Source: Sporolactobacillus sp. THM7-4
GTDB lineage: Bacteria > Bacillota > Bacilli > Bacillales > Sporolactobacillaceae
Direction of reading: 5' to 3'
DNA length: 64,000 nt
NCBI RefSeq assembly: GCF_004153165.1
Contig: NZ_SEMD01000005.1
Coordinates: 38,794 to 102,793, forward strand
The position numbers and the translations under genes were made by a program. The notes under the pieces are model-generated. The model worked only from the letters and a program-made list of their open reading frames with translations. It made no database searches and was not told the DNA's origin. Positions 42,885 through 53,896 of the stretch are shown here, in pieces (position 1 is the stretch's first letter; every line of letters starts with the position of its first letter).

Positions 42885-44015
42885 TCATATAGATTCATAA
42901 ACATCTTGTAATTGCCCGGCAACTCTCTGCCAGCCGTAGGACCGTTCGGCAATGCGTCTTCCGTTTTTACCCATTTCTGTTCTCTTACTCTTGTCATCGA
43001 ACAATGAGTTGATTACACGGGCATATTCATGCGGATCATCAAAATGGTCGATAACAATCCCGTTTTCCCCGTTTTCGATGACTTCCGCGTTTCCTCCCCG
43101 GTTGGTTGTAATAATCGGGAGCCCGGCAGCCATTGCTTCATAATGAACACGTGCAAGTGGTTCCTGCCACTGTGAACAGCATACAAAAATATCCGACATA
43201 GTATAGAGATTCGGGATATCCTGCGGTTTCACAAATTTCACGAATGTGACATATTTCTGATGCAGAGCTCCAAGAGTGTAGAGGTATTTGACATAGTTGT
43301 TAACCTGGTTGTCTCCAAACCATTTTGAGCCGACAAAGACAAGCATGGAGTCCGGGTGTTCTTCGACAATCTCCGGTATCGCCTGCAGAAGGATGTGGGG
43401 TCCCTTTACTTTGCTTAATCTGCCGACAAATAAGGCGATTTTCTTATCTCCCAAACCTGTCTTTTCTCTCATTTCTGTACGGATGGATGCCCCTTTATCC
43501 GTCCAGCCCGGATGATAGTTTTGCAAATCCACGCCTGAATAGACCGTTTGCGTTTTATTCCCGGCACCTGGAAACCTGTCAGTGATTGTTTTTCGAATAT
43601 AATCACTGACAGTTACAATCATCGAAACCGTCTGGATGCACCGCTCACCGCTTTCCCTGCTTATCTTTCCTTCTGAAAACATTTCATTATGGACACTAAG
43701 CACGAATTTACTGTCTGGTGCCGCTTCCTTTAACTGTTTAACCCAGCCGGGTCTGTTGCAAAGATGAATGACATCAAACTTTTTGCTTTTTAATGCTTCA
43801 GTTAAACCTTTTAAATATTTTTCCTGGTTTATGCGAATATATTGAATACCTTTGGAGGTTTCCTGATCGGGTAAATCAGGATCGCTTATCGAAAAAACAG
43901 TTACTTCATGGTTTTTTGCAATTATCTCTGCGGTCGATTGAAGATAGATTTGGGTGGCCCCGCCGCGGATCGCCGGAACCGGCAGCTTTTCTGTCGCGAT
44001 CAGTGCAATGTTCAT
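42885..44015 (-). CDS. cotSA: CotSA-like family 4 glycosyltransferase, second copy
   Basis: A 376-residue GT4 enzyme, first gene of the minus-strand coat operon. It shares the start MNIALIATEKLPVPAIRGG, the donor-half VGRLSKVKGPHILLQAI and EPLARVHYEAMAAGLPIITTNRGG with the enzyme at 39861, so these are paralogues. The start at 44015 is set by AAAGGGGGAGG; the upstream open frame lacks an RBS. Located 33 bp before the CotS-like gene, matching the cotSA-cotS order known in Bacillus. Confidence 0.88.
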   Translation of the reverse strand: MNIALIATEKLPVPAIRGGATQIYLQSTAEIIAKNHEVTVFSISDPDLPDQETSKGIQYIRINQEKYLKGLTEALKSKKFDVIHLCNRPGWVKQLKEAAPDSKFVLSVHNEMFSEGKISRESGERCIQTVSMIVTVSDYIRKTITDRFPGAGNKTQTVYSGVDLQNYHPGWTDKGASIRTEMREKTGLGDKKIALFVGRLSKVKGPHILLQAIPEIVEEHPDSMLVFVGSKWFGDNQVNNYVKYLYTLGALHQKYVTFVKFVKPQDIPNLYTMSDIFVCCSQWQEPLARVHYEAMAAGLPIITTNRGGNAEVIENGENGIVIDHFDDPHEYARVINSLFDDKSKRTEMGKNGRRIAERSYGWQRVAGQLQDVYESI

Positions 44016-44164
44016 GAACCTCCCCCTTTTCAAAAAGTAATGGATTAGTCCCTGTATCATACGTCTAAAAAATGGTGTTGTTCGAAAACCTTGCTGTATT
44101 CGAGAAAAAAAGGCGACAGCCCTGGTCTGATTGCCTAATTTCTCAAATTGGGAATGAAACGATG

Positions 44165-44192
44165 ACATATATCGTTATCCGGCCATAAATTA
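44165..44192 (+). promoter_or_regulatory. SigmaK-like sporulation promoter
   Basis: AC (44165-44166), 17-bp gap, CATAAATTA (44184-44192), fitting the SigmaK form AC / CATA-N3-TA. It lies 33 bp before the CotS-like start and agrees with expression in the mother cell. Confidence 0.55.
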
Positions 44193-44221
44193 AGATATAT
44201 GAACGATGAACTGGAGGGTAA

Positions 44222-45454
<1,233 letters not shown>

Positions 45455-45699
45455 AAAAAACGGCGATGGCTGCTGAGCGTAACGCAGGCGGAGAATGGCA
45501 GTACCTGTCTTGTCCTTTTCTCTCCGGAAAATGTCCATGATAAAGAGGAAAAAGAAAAAAGGGATCCGGTTTTGACTGGATCTCATCAGTTCTACGTAGA
45601 TGAATGACAGCCGAACGGCAGCGCTATTTGATCCGGCGAACCTCCGTTAAATGAACGGTATCACATCAGCCTGGCTGATTTTCATATCCGACTGCTGTG

Positions 45700-46395
45700 T
45701 CACAGGCAAAGCTTGTTTTTTATTGAAGAAATTTCGTCCGGGCCGAGACCGATTTTCTCAAGATAACGATTGACATCGCCATATGTCTTAAAAAACTGTT
45801 CCAGAGTAGTTTCCATGTATTCCATGTCAGTCCGTCCGATATAATCGGGCAGTTCAGGATGTTGTCTGAGGATCTCTCGTACCTGTGCCCGAATGTAAGT
45901 ATAAGAGATCTGGTAATCTGCCAGAATATCACTCATGCAGGCGCCTGCAGAAAGTAGCAAAATGGCTGTAACAACACCCGTCCGGTCTTTTCCGGACGCG
46001 CAATGGATCAGCACTGCGCCTTCCTGTTTGGCTATGATCCGCATAATTTTCCGCATCACCGGAAAATCCGCGATTATTTCAGCATAGAGCGGAGGAACAC
46101 CCTCTTTTGAACCCGGATCACGGTTACCAATCGCAAAAGGGCAGTGAAAGTACTCGAAATCGGTTGCACTTTCAAAAGCGCTTGGATGAGTCTCAATCTC
46201 CTTCTGAGAACGTAAATCGATAGCTGCCGTAACCCCGAGACGTTTCAGCAAAACAATATCTTCAGCGCTGAGTGAAGGCGGCGCGTCGCTTCGGAATACG
46301 CGTTTGAATTGGGTCACTCTGCCGTCATTCGTTGGATAACCGCCCAAATCTCTTGTGTTCAACGTGCAGGATAGCGGAATTCTTCTCAAAGGCAT
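45700..46395 (-). CDS. Tyrosine-protein phosphatase (IphP/Y_phosphatase3 type)
   Basis: A 231-residue cysteine phosphatase. N-terminal NTRDLGGYPTNDGRV and FRSDAP elements, then the P-loop HCASGKDRTG with nucleophile Cys132 and Arg138. This family acts on phosphotyrosine or phosphoinositide-like substrates. ATG 46395, monocistronic. Nothing nearby reveals its substrate. Confidence 0.9.
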   Translation of the reverse strand: MPLRRIPLSCTLNTRDLGGYPTNDGRVTQFKRVFRSDAPPSLSAEDIVLLKRLGVTAAIDLRSQKEIETHPSAFESATDFEYFHCPFAIGNRDPGSKEGVPPLYAEIIADFPVMRKIMRIIAKQEGAVLIHCASGKDRTGVVTAILLLSAGACMSDILADYQISYTYIRAQVREILRQHPELPDYIGRTDMEYMETTLEQFFKTYGDVNRYLEKIGLGPDEISSIKNKLCL

Positions 46396-46600
46396 AGTTT
46401 CACTTCTTTCTGAGTATTCACTCTTAATACAGGTCTAAGCGTTGAACGGCCGGTTCTTCATTCAATGATTCACGCAAAATTTATTTCATTTATTATTCGT
46501 CCCTGGTTATTTCTATTCTCTGGTGCTAAAAGCGATCTTTTCTTTTTTTTATAATGAAAGACAAAGTGGTCGAAATTTTGAGTCACGTATATTATACAGT

Positions 46601-46626
46601 AAAAAAACCGCAGAACGTTTCTGCGG
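46601..46626 (-). terminator. Terminator for the M16 peptidase gene
   Basis: CCGCAGAA-CGT-TTCTGCGG with a seven-T run on the minus strand. Confidence 0.88.
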
Positions 46627-46658
46627 CTTTTCGCTGTCATTTCCCTTATATAAATAAC

Positions 46659-49595
46659 TCACTCAAACACATTGACACATTCTTCAAACAGATCTTTATT
46701 CTGCGTGATCATTGTTTCATTACCGAGGACGCAGATAAGATTTTGATCGGTAACGGCTTTCAGGAGTCCTGCGAACTGATTGATGTCTTCTTTTCTTGTA
46801 GACAGAACTTCTTCCCTGATCCGCTGAATGTCGGCCTGGGTCACGTTCCGGAAATACTCTGCATCGGACTGCTCTCCCTTATCCCTTGGTGTCAGTGGAG
46901 CTTCAAGACTGGAAATCGTTCCGATAATATATTTGGTCATTTCATAGTCGTCAGCGGCAAAGGACTTCGCGTAATCGCCGGCTTTGTCATAGACCGTCAG
47001 TGTTTCATCCAGATTCGGATCGCGATAAGACCAGAAAATAAAGTTTCCTGAGGATTTGAGCGAGACGCCGCAGCCGTAGGCGCCGCCCATTACCCGAACC
47101 TGGTTCCATAAATAATCGAGCGTCAGGATTTGTTTCAGCACGTGCAGTTTTCCGGTATAGGGAAATCCAAGAGATTTAAAATTCGCGCCTTTAGCCACAT
47201 ATTGAACTTTGCTTGATGTCATCAATCCTTCATTCTTTGATGGCGCCACCAGTGTGCCGGACCCGGAAACACGGGCATTATGACGGGGACGGGACGGGAT
47301 ATCCAGTTCTTTAAAGTGATCGCTGAAGGCTTGCAGAATATCCTCGTCACCGGTCACACTGACGGTCAGCCCTTCCTTTATGAATAATTGATCAGTAATT
47401 CGCTTGAGTATCTGCGCCGTTTCATTAAATCGGTCAGCCAGGTTTTTATCCAGCTCGCCAATAAATCGATAAAAACCAAGACCTTTAAGCTGTTCAGTGT
47501 ATTGAGAGGCCTGAGACATGTATGAACCCAGTCTTCTCAATACGACAGACTGTCCGTTTTGGTTAAAGGACATTTCCAGTCTGGATTTGATCTCTTTAAT
47601 GATTTCTTTGATCCGCGACTCGCTGTCAAACTTGCTTCGATTGAGGATTTCATCGATCAGATTCAACGACTCGGGCAGCTTGCTGACCAGAGTCTTGACT
47701 CTAACGGCAAACTTTGGCTGATACCTGTCATCGTTTTCTTTATCAGAGAATGTGTCGTTTTCGAAATCGATTCCGCCCGTTTGAATATTGATTTCGTTCA
47801 CAAGATCACTGTACTTATATTTTTCCGTATCGACTTTACCCATGACTTCTTCAAGAAGAGCAAGGTAAGGAATCTGATCTGACGGAATGGAGGAGGCGTC
47901 GAAGTACAGGCTGATATAAGCAATTTTATTTGTCGACAGTTCGTGGAAAAGTGTTTTGACGTCACCGATATTGGTCTCGGTTAACGGAAGTTGCTCAGCT
48001 TTTTTATCAATATCCTCTATCGACAGCATCGGAAGTTTCCTCAAATCTTCAGGTCGGTCTTCGCTTGCCTGACGCTCCTTTAATTTTTGGGTTGATTCGA
48101 CGAGCCGGCTGAGTTCCTCTGCATTCAGGCTTTGTTTAAACCGGGACAGACGTTCAGCGATTTTTTCGGATTCTTCATCCGCAATGGTTTTTGAAGGTTT
48201 AATCATCACCAGTGTCTGGTGATCGCTGTCTAAAAGATAGTTCTTAATCAGATTTTCAAAATAGTGGTTGGTCAGGGCTTGCTTGATTCGCTCCAGTGTT
48301 CCCTCAAATTTCAGGTGAATGAGCGGATTTTCGTCGTACAGCCAGCTGTCCATCGCCATAATGCTGTAGATCAGTCCTTTAGGCATGTATCCGTAATCGG
48401 CTTCACGCAGGTTAAATTCTTTTACATTAATGGCCGCTTCAATCTGCCGCTTATTTATCCCGTCCCTGACTAACTGGGTCAGCGTGTCAAAAACAATCTT
48501 TTTGAATGGTTCCTTCTTATCTTCGCTGGCATTTTTCACATTAATTGAAAAATACGGCTGCAAAATGCTGTTGTCGAAGGTGCCAAATACATCCTGGCCG
48601 ATACCCGCATCGAGAACAGCCTTCTTAAGAGGGGCGGCCGGACTATCCAGCAGGATATATTTCAGAATATCAAAGGCAAGATACAACTCGGCATCTGTAG
48701 ATCTTGACACAGCAAAGTTCAGGCTTAAATAGGTTTTGTCTTCCTCGTCCGCGCTTGCAGAAATCGGATACTCTTTAACCACTTCCGTTGAGTGGCCGAT
48801 CGGTTTTTGAACGCTGATTTCTGAATCAACATCAACCCGGTCATAGGTGCTCAGGTAGGCTTTATCCAGAAAATCCAGCTTTTCATCGATGTCCATATTG
48901 CCATAAAGGTATATATAGCTGTTCGACGGACTGTAATATTTTTTGTGCGAGTCGATAAAATGCTCATAGGTCAGCTCAGGAATCTCGAGCGGATCGCCCC
49001 CCGATTCGAACCCGTAGGCTGTATCTGGAAAGAGCGAATTCTGATTGGTTCTCTGAAGCAAGCCTTCAGGCGAGGAAAAAGCGCCTTTCATTTCATTGTA
49101 GACGACGCCTTTATATTTGATCTCGTCATCCGGGCTGTTCAACTCATAATGCCAGCCTTCCTGTTCGAGAATCTCTTTATATTTGTAGATATCAGGATGA
49201 AAAACTGCATCCATATAGACGCCTATAAGGTTAAGAAAGTCCTTCTCATTCCTGCTTGCGACAGGATACATCGTTTTGTCACTGAACGTAAAGGCGTTGA
49301 GAAACGTGCTGAGCGATCCTTTCAGAAGTTCGACAAACGGTTCCTTCACCGGGTACTTTTCAGATCCGCAAAGTACGGAGTGTTCGAGAATATGAAAGAC
49401 ACCGGTATTGTCTTCCGGCGGCGTTCTGAAGCTGATTGAAAAAACTTTGTTATCGTCATCGTTTTGCAGATAGAGAAGTCTCGCACCGCTCCTGACATGC
49501 TCGAATAAGTACGCTCTGGAATTAATTTCATGCACTTCGTCTGTATGTACAAGCTTAAAACCATGAACGATCGCGTTTTGTTTAAAATGACTCAT
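46659..49595 (-). CDS. M16C (presequence-protease-like) zinc peptidase
   Basis: A 978-residue inverzincin metalloprotease. The inverted zinc motif HILEH (His68, Glu71, His72) lies in the first of four homologous domains, followed by GSEKYPVKEPFVELLKGS and FSDKTMYPVASRNEKDF as in PreP-like enzymes. The rest holds the inactive domains that form the closed chamber. Family members degrade unstructured peptides. The ATG at 49595 is set by AGGAGG; the longer frame reads through this RBS. Single gene with its own terminator. Confidence 0.92.
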   Translation of the reverse strand: MSHFKQNAIVHGFKLVHTDEVHEINSRAYLFEHVRSGARLLYLQNDDDNKVFSISFRTPPEDNTGVFHILEHSVLCGSEKYPVKEPFVELLKGSLSTFLNAFTFSDKTMYPVASRNEKDFLNLIGVYMDAVFHPDIYKYKEILEQEGWHYELNSPDDEIKYKGVVYNEMKGAFSSPEGLLQRTNQNSLFPDTAYGFESGGDPLEIPELTYEHFIDSHKKYYSPSNSYIYLYGNMDIDEKLDFLDKAYLSTYDRVDVDSEISVQKPIGHSTEVVKEYPISASADEEDKTYLSLNFAVSRSTDAELYLAFDILKYILLDSPAAPLKKAVLDAGIGQDVFGTFDNSILQPYFSINVKNASEDKKEPFKKIVFDTLTQLVRDGINKRQIEAAINVKEFNLREADYGYMPKGLIYSIMAMDSWLYDENPLIHLKFEGTLERIKQALTNHYFENLIKNYLLDSDHQTLVMIKPSKTIADEESEKIAERLSRFKQSLNAEELSRLVESTQKLKERQASEDRPEDLRKLPMLSIEDIDKKAEQLPLTETNIGDVKTLFHELSTNKIAYISLYFDASSIPSDQIPYLALLEEVMGKVDTEKYKYSDLVNEINIQTGGIDFENDTFSDKENDDRYQPKFAVRVKTLVSKLPESLNLIDEILNRSKFDSESRIKEIIKEIKSRLEMSFNQNGQSVVLRRLGSYMSQASQYTEQLKGLGFYRFIGELDKNLADRFNETAQILKRITDQLFIKEGLTVSVTGDEDILQAFSDHFKELDIPSRPRHNARVSGSGTLVAPSKNEGLMTSSKVQYVAKGANFKSLGFPYTGKLHVLKQILTLDYLWNQVRVMGGAYGCGVSLKSSGNFIFWSYRDPNLDETLTVYDKAGDYAKSFAADDYEMTKYIIGTISSLEAPLTPRDKGEQSDAEYFRNVTQADIQRIREEVLSTRKEDINQFAGLLKAVTDQNLICVLGNETMITQNKDLFEECVNVFE

Positions 49596-50143
49596 TATGA
49601 TTTTTCCTCCTGAAGAAAAAGTTGGCATACGACATGAGTAGAAAAAGCGTACAGGCTTTCTTAATATATTGATTTTAAATCAAAAGAATGCGTAAAACAA
49701 AAATAAGTGACTTGACTTTAGGTCAATGTCCGGAACTGATGAAGATATCGGGTAGAGACAGGGGTATTTTTTGTAAACGCTTTTTATTAATAGATAAAGA
49801 TTTTTTTCTGGTAAAATTAACCGAAATTCCGGGGCTTCCGGCTGATTCTATTGACCTGGCTTGTTTTACATTGGTATGACAATTGTAAAAGATGTATCAG
49901 GATCAAAGGCTGCAGGCCGCAATACATGAACGAAAAGGCGTAAAAAAAAATAAGCACCGAAGTCTCTGATCCTTCAAGAAAACCGGTAAAAACAGACGCC
50001 TGGATCAGACTTTAATAGTATCCGGAACAAAGACAGTGACCTGTGCGAACAGTTAAATTGAAGAAGAACTCCAGGAAAAAATGGCGTGGAATATAACTGT
50101 AATAAATATAGTTCGGAAGACCCATTATAAATATCACTTATTC
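49596..50143. other. Non-coding stretch between the peptidase gene and the YmaF-like fragment
   Basis: Only short open frames without RBS are visible; no tRNA, repeat or convincing hairpin is seen. Confidence 0.5.
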
Positions 50144-50145
50144 AT

Positions 50146-50373
50146 GGCTTCAGAGTAGTATCTGATGCTTCAGACCTGTTTGGTGTCCCTCATACCCATC
50201 GATACTTCACTTTCACTTCTTTCGATGATGGTCATCGTCATGAGATCAGGGGAGTGACGGGGCCGGCTGTTCCGCTTCCGGACGGCGGCCACTACCATGA
50301 GTTCAGTGGAACAACTACAGTAAACGGCGCGACTCCTCATTCACACAAGTACGCCGGGAACACCAGTCCGTAA
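50146..50373 (+). pseudogene. YmaF-like histidine-rich protein, 5' end broken
   Basis: Seventy-five residues in one frame with repeated His-x-His motifs: PHTHRYFTFTS, DDGHRHEIRGVTGPAVP, GGHYHEFSGTT and PHSHKYAGNTSP. This spacing of HxH motifs resembles YmaF-family proteins, which may bind metal. The frame has no start codon after the last upstream stop (TAA at about 50128). An ATG at 50144 is in a different frame that stops after four codons, so a small deletion near the start is likely. A terminator follows. Confidence 0.6.
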
Positions 50374-50488
50374 ATCCTGCAAAGACCCTGATCAACCTCA
50401 GACATCTTGTGTAAATGACAGGCTATGATCCTGAAAATAGTGATGGATAAATACACTCCGATAAGAATGGGATAAATAGATAAGTCTG

Positions 50489-50514
50489 ATGGGGATTCGA
50501 CTCCCCATTTTTTT
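50489..50514 (+). terminator. Terminator downstream of the YmaF-like gene
   Basis: ATGGGG-N8-CCCCAT followed by seven Ts. The loop TTCGACT looks like a tRNA T-loop, but no tRNA body precedes it. Confidence 0.8.
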
Positions 50515-50697
50515 ATGCAGGTCGTCAGTCCGAGAAAACCCGGCAATTTATTGCCGAGATGAATCGGCGTCTCGGGCGACCGTTTCTGGAAAACGATACC
50601 TGCAATTCATGATGTGTTGTACAGTCGAAAAATGACAGGATCTCCGACTGAAAACGCAATAATTACTGAGACTTTTCCCACTGCCTTTTGGGAAAAG

Positions 50698-51027
50698 TCA
50701 CTTTTTTGCTTTGGAATGCTCCTCAGCTCTCAGCCCCTGAAGGATAGCTGTCAGTAAACCTGGAAAGCGTGCTTCAAGATCAGTGTAGCGGATAGAAATA
50801 AATCGCTGGGTTCCTTCGATTCGAGTATTAATTACCCCGGATTCCCTCAGAACCTTAAAGTGATGGGAGAGCGTTGATTTGGGGGCAGAGATGTCCAGAG
50901 TACTGCACGATTGTTCGCCGCATTCAGCCAGATTTCTGATGATACGCAGTCTGATCGGATCACTGAGGGCATAAAGGACGGTCGATAATTGGATGTCATG
51001 AACATTCGGGTGATAAAGGGTTCGCAA
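50698..51027 (-). CDS. ArsR-family repressor divergent from an MFS gene
   Basis: A 109-residue winged-helix protein (LSTVLYALSDPIRLRIIRNLAE; KSTLSHHFKVLRESGVINTRIEG). It lacks the CxC motif of metal-sensing ArsR: its cysteines are Cys36 and Cys41 (ECGEQSCST), and it is closer to the YczG/YdfF group. The TTG start follows GGAGG. A perfect 16-bp palindrome lies in the divergent gap and is the likely operator for both genes. Inducer unknown, possibly a drug exported by the MFS protein. Confidence 0.86.
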   Translation of the reverse strand: MRTLYHPNVHDIQLSTVLYALSDPIRLRIIRNLAECGEQSCSTLDISAPKSTLSHHFKVLRESGVINTRIEGTQRFISIRYTDLEARFPGLLTAILQGLRAEEHSKAKK

Positions 51028-51093
51028 AAAATTACCTCCTGTCCCATAGCTTTTAATTGCATTATACCATGATTCACTCTATAATTTCATTAA

Positions 51094-51109
51094 TTCGATT
51101 ATAATCGAA
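51094..51109. promoter_or_regulatory. Perfect palindromic operator between arsR-like and MFS genes
   Basis: TTCGATTATAATCGAA is self-complementary and contains TATAAT in both directions, so repressor binding would cover both promoters. Confidence 0.7.
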
Positions 51110-51137
51110 CAAACGAATAAAAAGAGGAGAATCCGTT

Positions 51138-52322
51138 ATGAAAACCAAATTAAGTGTGTTTTTCTTTACGATGTTTGTCATCGGAACCGACACGTTCATT
51201 GTTTCACCGCTGCTCCCAACTCTTCGAAAAGTTTACCAAATCTCAGTCGAAAGTTCAGGGTGGATCGTGTCCGCCTACGCCCTGGGATACGCGCTCTTCG
51301 CTCTTGTAACCGGGCCTGTCTCAGATGGACTGAATCGGAAGACGGTCATGATTGCAGGCATGACCAGCTTTGCTGTGTTTTCTTTTCTATGCGGATTCGC
51401 GAGTCACTATTGGCTGATGATACTCCTGCGTTTCCTCTCGGGAGTCAGTGCCGCCATTACTTCACCGCAGATTTGGGCAGCTATCCCGCAGCTTGTTCCC
51501 AAAAATAAAATACTGAAAGCAATGGGGATTGCTACGGCGGGTCTTGCTGTTTCACAAATGCTCGGCGTGCCGACAGGAAGTTATCTTGCCGCTTTTGGCT
51601 GGCCGATTCCGTTCATCGTCATCGGTGTCAGTTCGTTTTTACTGGTTATACTGATTGCTTTTGTCCTGCCGTCAATGCCGGCCGTTCATTCACAGCAAAA
51701 ATCTTCCTCAATTTATCAGCGTTATCGGACATTACTGTCTGAGCGAGGCGCAAAAGTTGCTTTTCTTGCTTACTTCATTTTTCAATCAGGTAACTTTGCC
51801 GCTTTTTCATTTATCGGGACCTGGCTGTCCGACCAGTTTGATCTGAGTGTCGCAAGGATCGGAACTGTCATCTTATTCATCGGCCTCGGCAATACATTAA
51901 GCAGCTTTTTCAGCAGCGGATTGGTGCAGAAAATTGGTATCAAAACTTCTTTTATCAGTGGCATGCTTCTCGTTATTTTGCTTTATATGAGCCTGCCGTT
52001 TTTACCCAATTTGTACGCTGTTCGAGCCACTTATTTTTTGATCTTTTTCCTTCTCGGGATGTTATTCCCGATTATGATGAGTGTATTACAATCTTTATCC
52101 GTAACAGTCCGCGGAACTATCTCGTCACTTGCTAACTCATCCATGTATTTCGGAACAACGATCGGCTCATCCTTCGCCGGTGTTTTATACGCTGGTGCAG
52201 GCGGGTTCAGAGGTGTCTGCGTATTGACTGTGCTGTGTTTTATTCTTTCATTTGGTCTGTTTTTGAAGAGCGGTATTTTACCTGAGCCGAAGCGAAGTGA
52301 GTTGAAGAAAGAAACGGTATGA
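51138..52322 (+). CDS. MFS multidrug efflux transporter (DHA1 type)
   Basis: A 394-residue, 12-helix major facilitator with motif A (GPVSDGLNRKTVMIAG) between helices 2 and 3 and the antiporter motif C-like GLAVSQMLGVPTGSYLA in helix 5. Opening IGTDTFIVSPLLPTLRKVY is typical of the AraJ/YdhP-like group. ATG behind AGAGGAG. Expression probably depends on the divergent ArsR-type repressor. A second MFS gene of the same broad type lies at 4526 under another ArsR regulator. Confidence 0.9.
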   Translation: MKTKLSVFFFTMFVIGTDTFIVSPLLPTLRKVYQISVESSGWIVSAYALGYALFALVTGPVSDGLNRKTVMIAGMTSFAVFSFLCGFASHYWLMILLRFLSGVSAAITSPQIWAAIPQLVPKNKILKAMGIATAGLAVSQMLGVPTGSYLAAFGWPIPFIVIGVSSFLLVILIAFVLPSMPAVHSQQKSSSIYQRYRTLLSERGAKVAFLAYFIFQSGNFAAFSFIGTWLSDQFDLSVARIGTVILFIGLGNTLSSFFSSGLVQKIGIKTSFISGMLLVILLYMSLPFLPNLYAVRATYFLIFFLLGMLFPIMMSVLQSLSVTVRGTISSLANSSMYFGTTIGSSFAGVLYAGAGGFRGVCVLTVLCFILSFGLFLKSGILPEPKRSELKKETV

Positions 52323-52537
52323 GGCGAAGGAGTGAACAAAACCCCATGCAGCTGATAAAAAGCATCAAAGGTCATTGACAAAGCTCAACGCATCATATTA
52401 TAGTTTGTTTGTTATGGTGGAGTGCGCATTAAATAATTACTCAAATGGATGATTAAATGAAAACTTCTCTTCTTTCATTTCTTGATAAAGAAAGAAGGGG
52501 GGTTTTTATTGTCTGTGAAGGAAAGGGCGGTTTCATT

Positions 52538-53368
52538 TTGACAAGAAAAGCCATTGACATGCTTCATCTGATGATCGGCGCATTCCTGTTCGCGGTTTCC
52601 ATTAACGCACTGGTTATCCCGCTTCATCTAAGTGAAGGCGGTGTAACGGGGCTGTCGATTATATTCTACTATCTGTTTCATCTTTCACCCAGTATAAGTA
52701 CGTTTGCCCTGAACGGCATTCTGCTGATGATCGGTTACAAGTTTTTGGACGGGAAAACGATTATTTATACCATTATCGCGGTTACAGCGAACTCTCTGTT
52801 CCTGCACCTGACGTCGGGGTGGGTACTCCACCTGCACGAAACATGGATCGGCATTATTTTTGCCGGCGTTGTTTCAGGCACAGGTGTGGGGATGATCCTG
52901 CGCGCAGGCGGGACAACGGCGGGATCGGTCATCCTGGCACGGATCGCGAATAAGTACCTGGATTGGAGCATCAGTTATGCTACTTTATTTTTTGATGTGC
53001 TCGTCGTTTTTTCTTCCTTTTTTCTGATAGGGGTGGAAAAAGTGATGCTGACGATCGCCATGCTGTATGTCGGAGCCAAAGTAATGGACTTTGTAGTTGA
53101 AGGACTGAACACGCGGAAAGCGGTCACGATCATTTCATCGAAGAAAGACGAGATTGCGGCAGAGATCAATGATACTCTGGAACGCGGGGTTACACTGCTG
53201 CATGGACAGGGAAATTACACAAAAGAGTCGAAAGACATTTTATATGTCGTGATTAATAAACAGGAACTGCTTAAGCTGAAAAAGATCATTAAACGAAACG
53301 ACCCCAGGGCGTTTGTGATCATTCATGACGTGCGGGCCGTATTCGGAAAAGGGTTTCTGGATATGTAA
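52538..53368 (+). CDS. YitT-family membrane protein (DUF161 with C-terminal DUF2179)
   Basis: A 276-residue protein with five or six membrane helices (AFLFAVSINALVIPLHLSEGG, GMILRAGGTTAGSVILAR motif) and a soluble C-terminal DUF2179 domain (KAVTIISSKKDEIAAEIND, RGVTLLHGQGNYTKES). The family is widespread in spore-formers, with unknown transport or sensing function. TTG 52538 after AAGGGCGG gives the usual family length; ATG 52457 would add 27 unusual residues. Confidence 0.85.
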   Translation: MTRKAIDMLHLMIGAFLFAVSINALVIPLHLSEGGVTGLSIIFYYLFHLSPSISTFALNGILLMIGYKFLDGKTIIYTIIAVTANSLFLHLTSGWVLHLHETWIGIIFAGVVSGTGVGMILRAGGTTAGSVILARIANKYLDWSISYATLFFDVLVVFSSFFLIGVEKVMLTIAMLYVGAKVMDFVVEGLNTRKAVTIISSKKDEIAAEINDTLERGVTLLHGQGNYTKESKDILYVVINKQELLKLKKIIKRNDPRAFVIIHDVRAVFGKGFLDM

Positions 53369-53484
53369 TGAAACAGGCTTCAGAAAGTCATCCGATGCGA
53401 TAAGAGGCATATCTGTTATCCATTTCAGGCTCCGGTTAGGTATATTTTTTTGCGTATAGTACAATATAGAGAGGAGTGATGACG

Positions 53485-53826
53485 ATGAAAAAAGACTTAT
53501 CCGTCTGTCCTAAATTTGAGAAAGCTTTTCAGATATTGGGGAAGAAATGGAACGGTTTAATTATAGAAGTCCTTTTAAGCGGGGATGTACATTTCAGCAC
53601 AATCGCCGGTGCGATACCGGAGCTTAGCGACCGGATGCTTGCTGCCCGGTTGAAGGAACTGGAAAGCCTCGGGATTGTTGAGCGGCATGTTGACACCGGC
53701 TATCCTGTTCAGGTTATTTATAAGTTAACGACAAAGGGACGGGAAATTGAACCCATACTTAAGGAAGTCCATCACTGGGCAGAACGTTGGTTTGGGGAAG
53801 AGGTAATCAGTGAAGAGACAAATTAG
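53485..53826 (+). CDS. yodB: YodB-like HxlR/MarR-type redox repressor
   Basis: A 113-residue winged-helix repressor resembling Bacillus YodB: N-terminal Cys8 in LSVCPKFEKAFQILGKKWNGLIIEVLL, then the recognition helix SDRMLAARLKELESLGIVER. In YodB the equivalent N-terminal Cys senses quinones and diamide. Cys8 is the only Cys here, so control by alkylation or mixed disulfide is more likely than an intersubunit Cys-Cys switch. The ATG at 53485 is chosen for its spacing from GAGGAG. The next gene is a nitroreductase, its probable target. Confidence 0.86.
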   Translation: MKKDLSVCPKFEKAFQILGKKWNGLIIEVLLSGDVHFSTIAGAIPELSDRMLAARLKELESLGIVERHVDTGYPVQVIYKLTTKGREIEPILKEVHHWAERWFGEEVISEETN

Positions 53827-53851
53827 TTTACTTTTTTTTACCTGATAGCTA

Positions 53852-53865
53852 TACTTATGTAAGTA
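53852..53865 (+). promoter_or_regulatory. Candidate YodB-type operator
   Basis: TACTTA-TG-TAAGTA, palindromic arms in the short gap between the regulator and nitroreductase genes. Confidence 0.5.
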
Positions 53866-53896
53866 AATTACTAATAATTAGAAATGGGGTTTTGAA

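Noticed and set aside
46554-47051. Plus-strand 165-residue ORF opposite the M16 peptidase gene
   Set aside because: It reads through the minus-strand terminator and is the antisense shadow of a clear gene.
49688-49879. 63-residue ORF after the peptidase gene
   Set aside because: No RBS and no recognisable family pattern.
50485-50514. tRNA T-arm or tmRNA end
   Set aside because: GGGGATTCGACTCCCC looks like a T-arm, but the loop is wrong in size, no acceptor or D-arm is found, and seven Ts follow as in a terminator.
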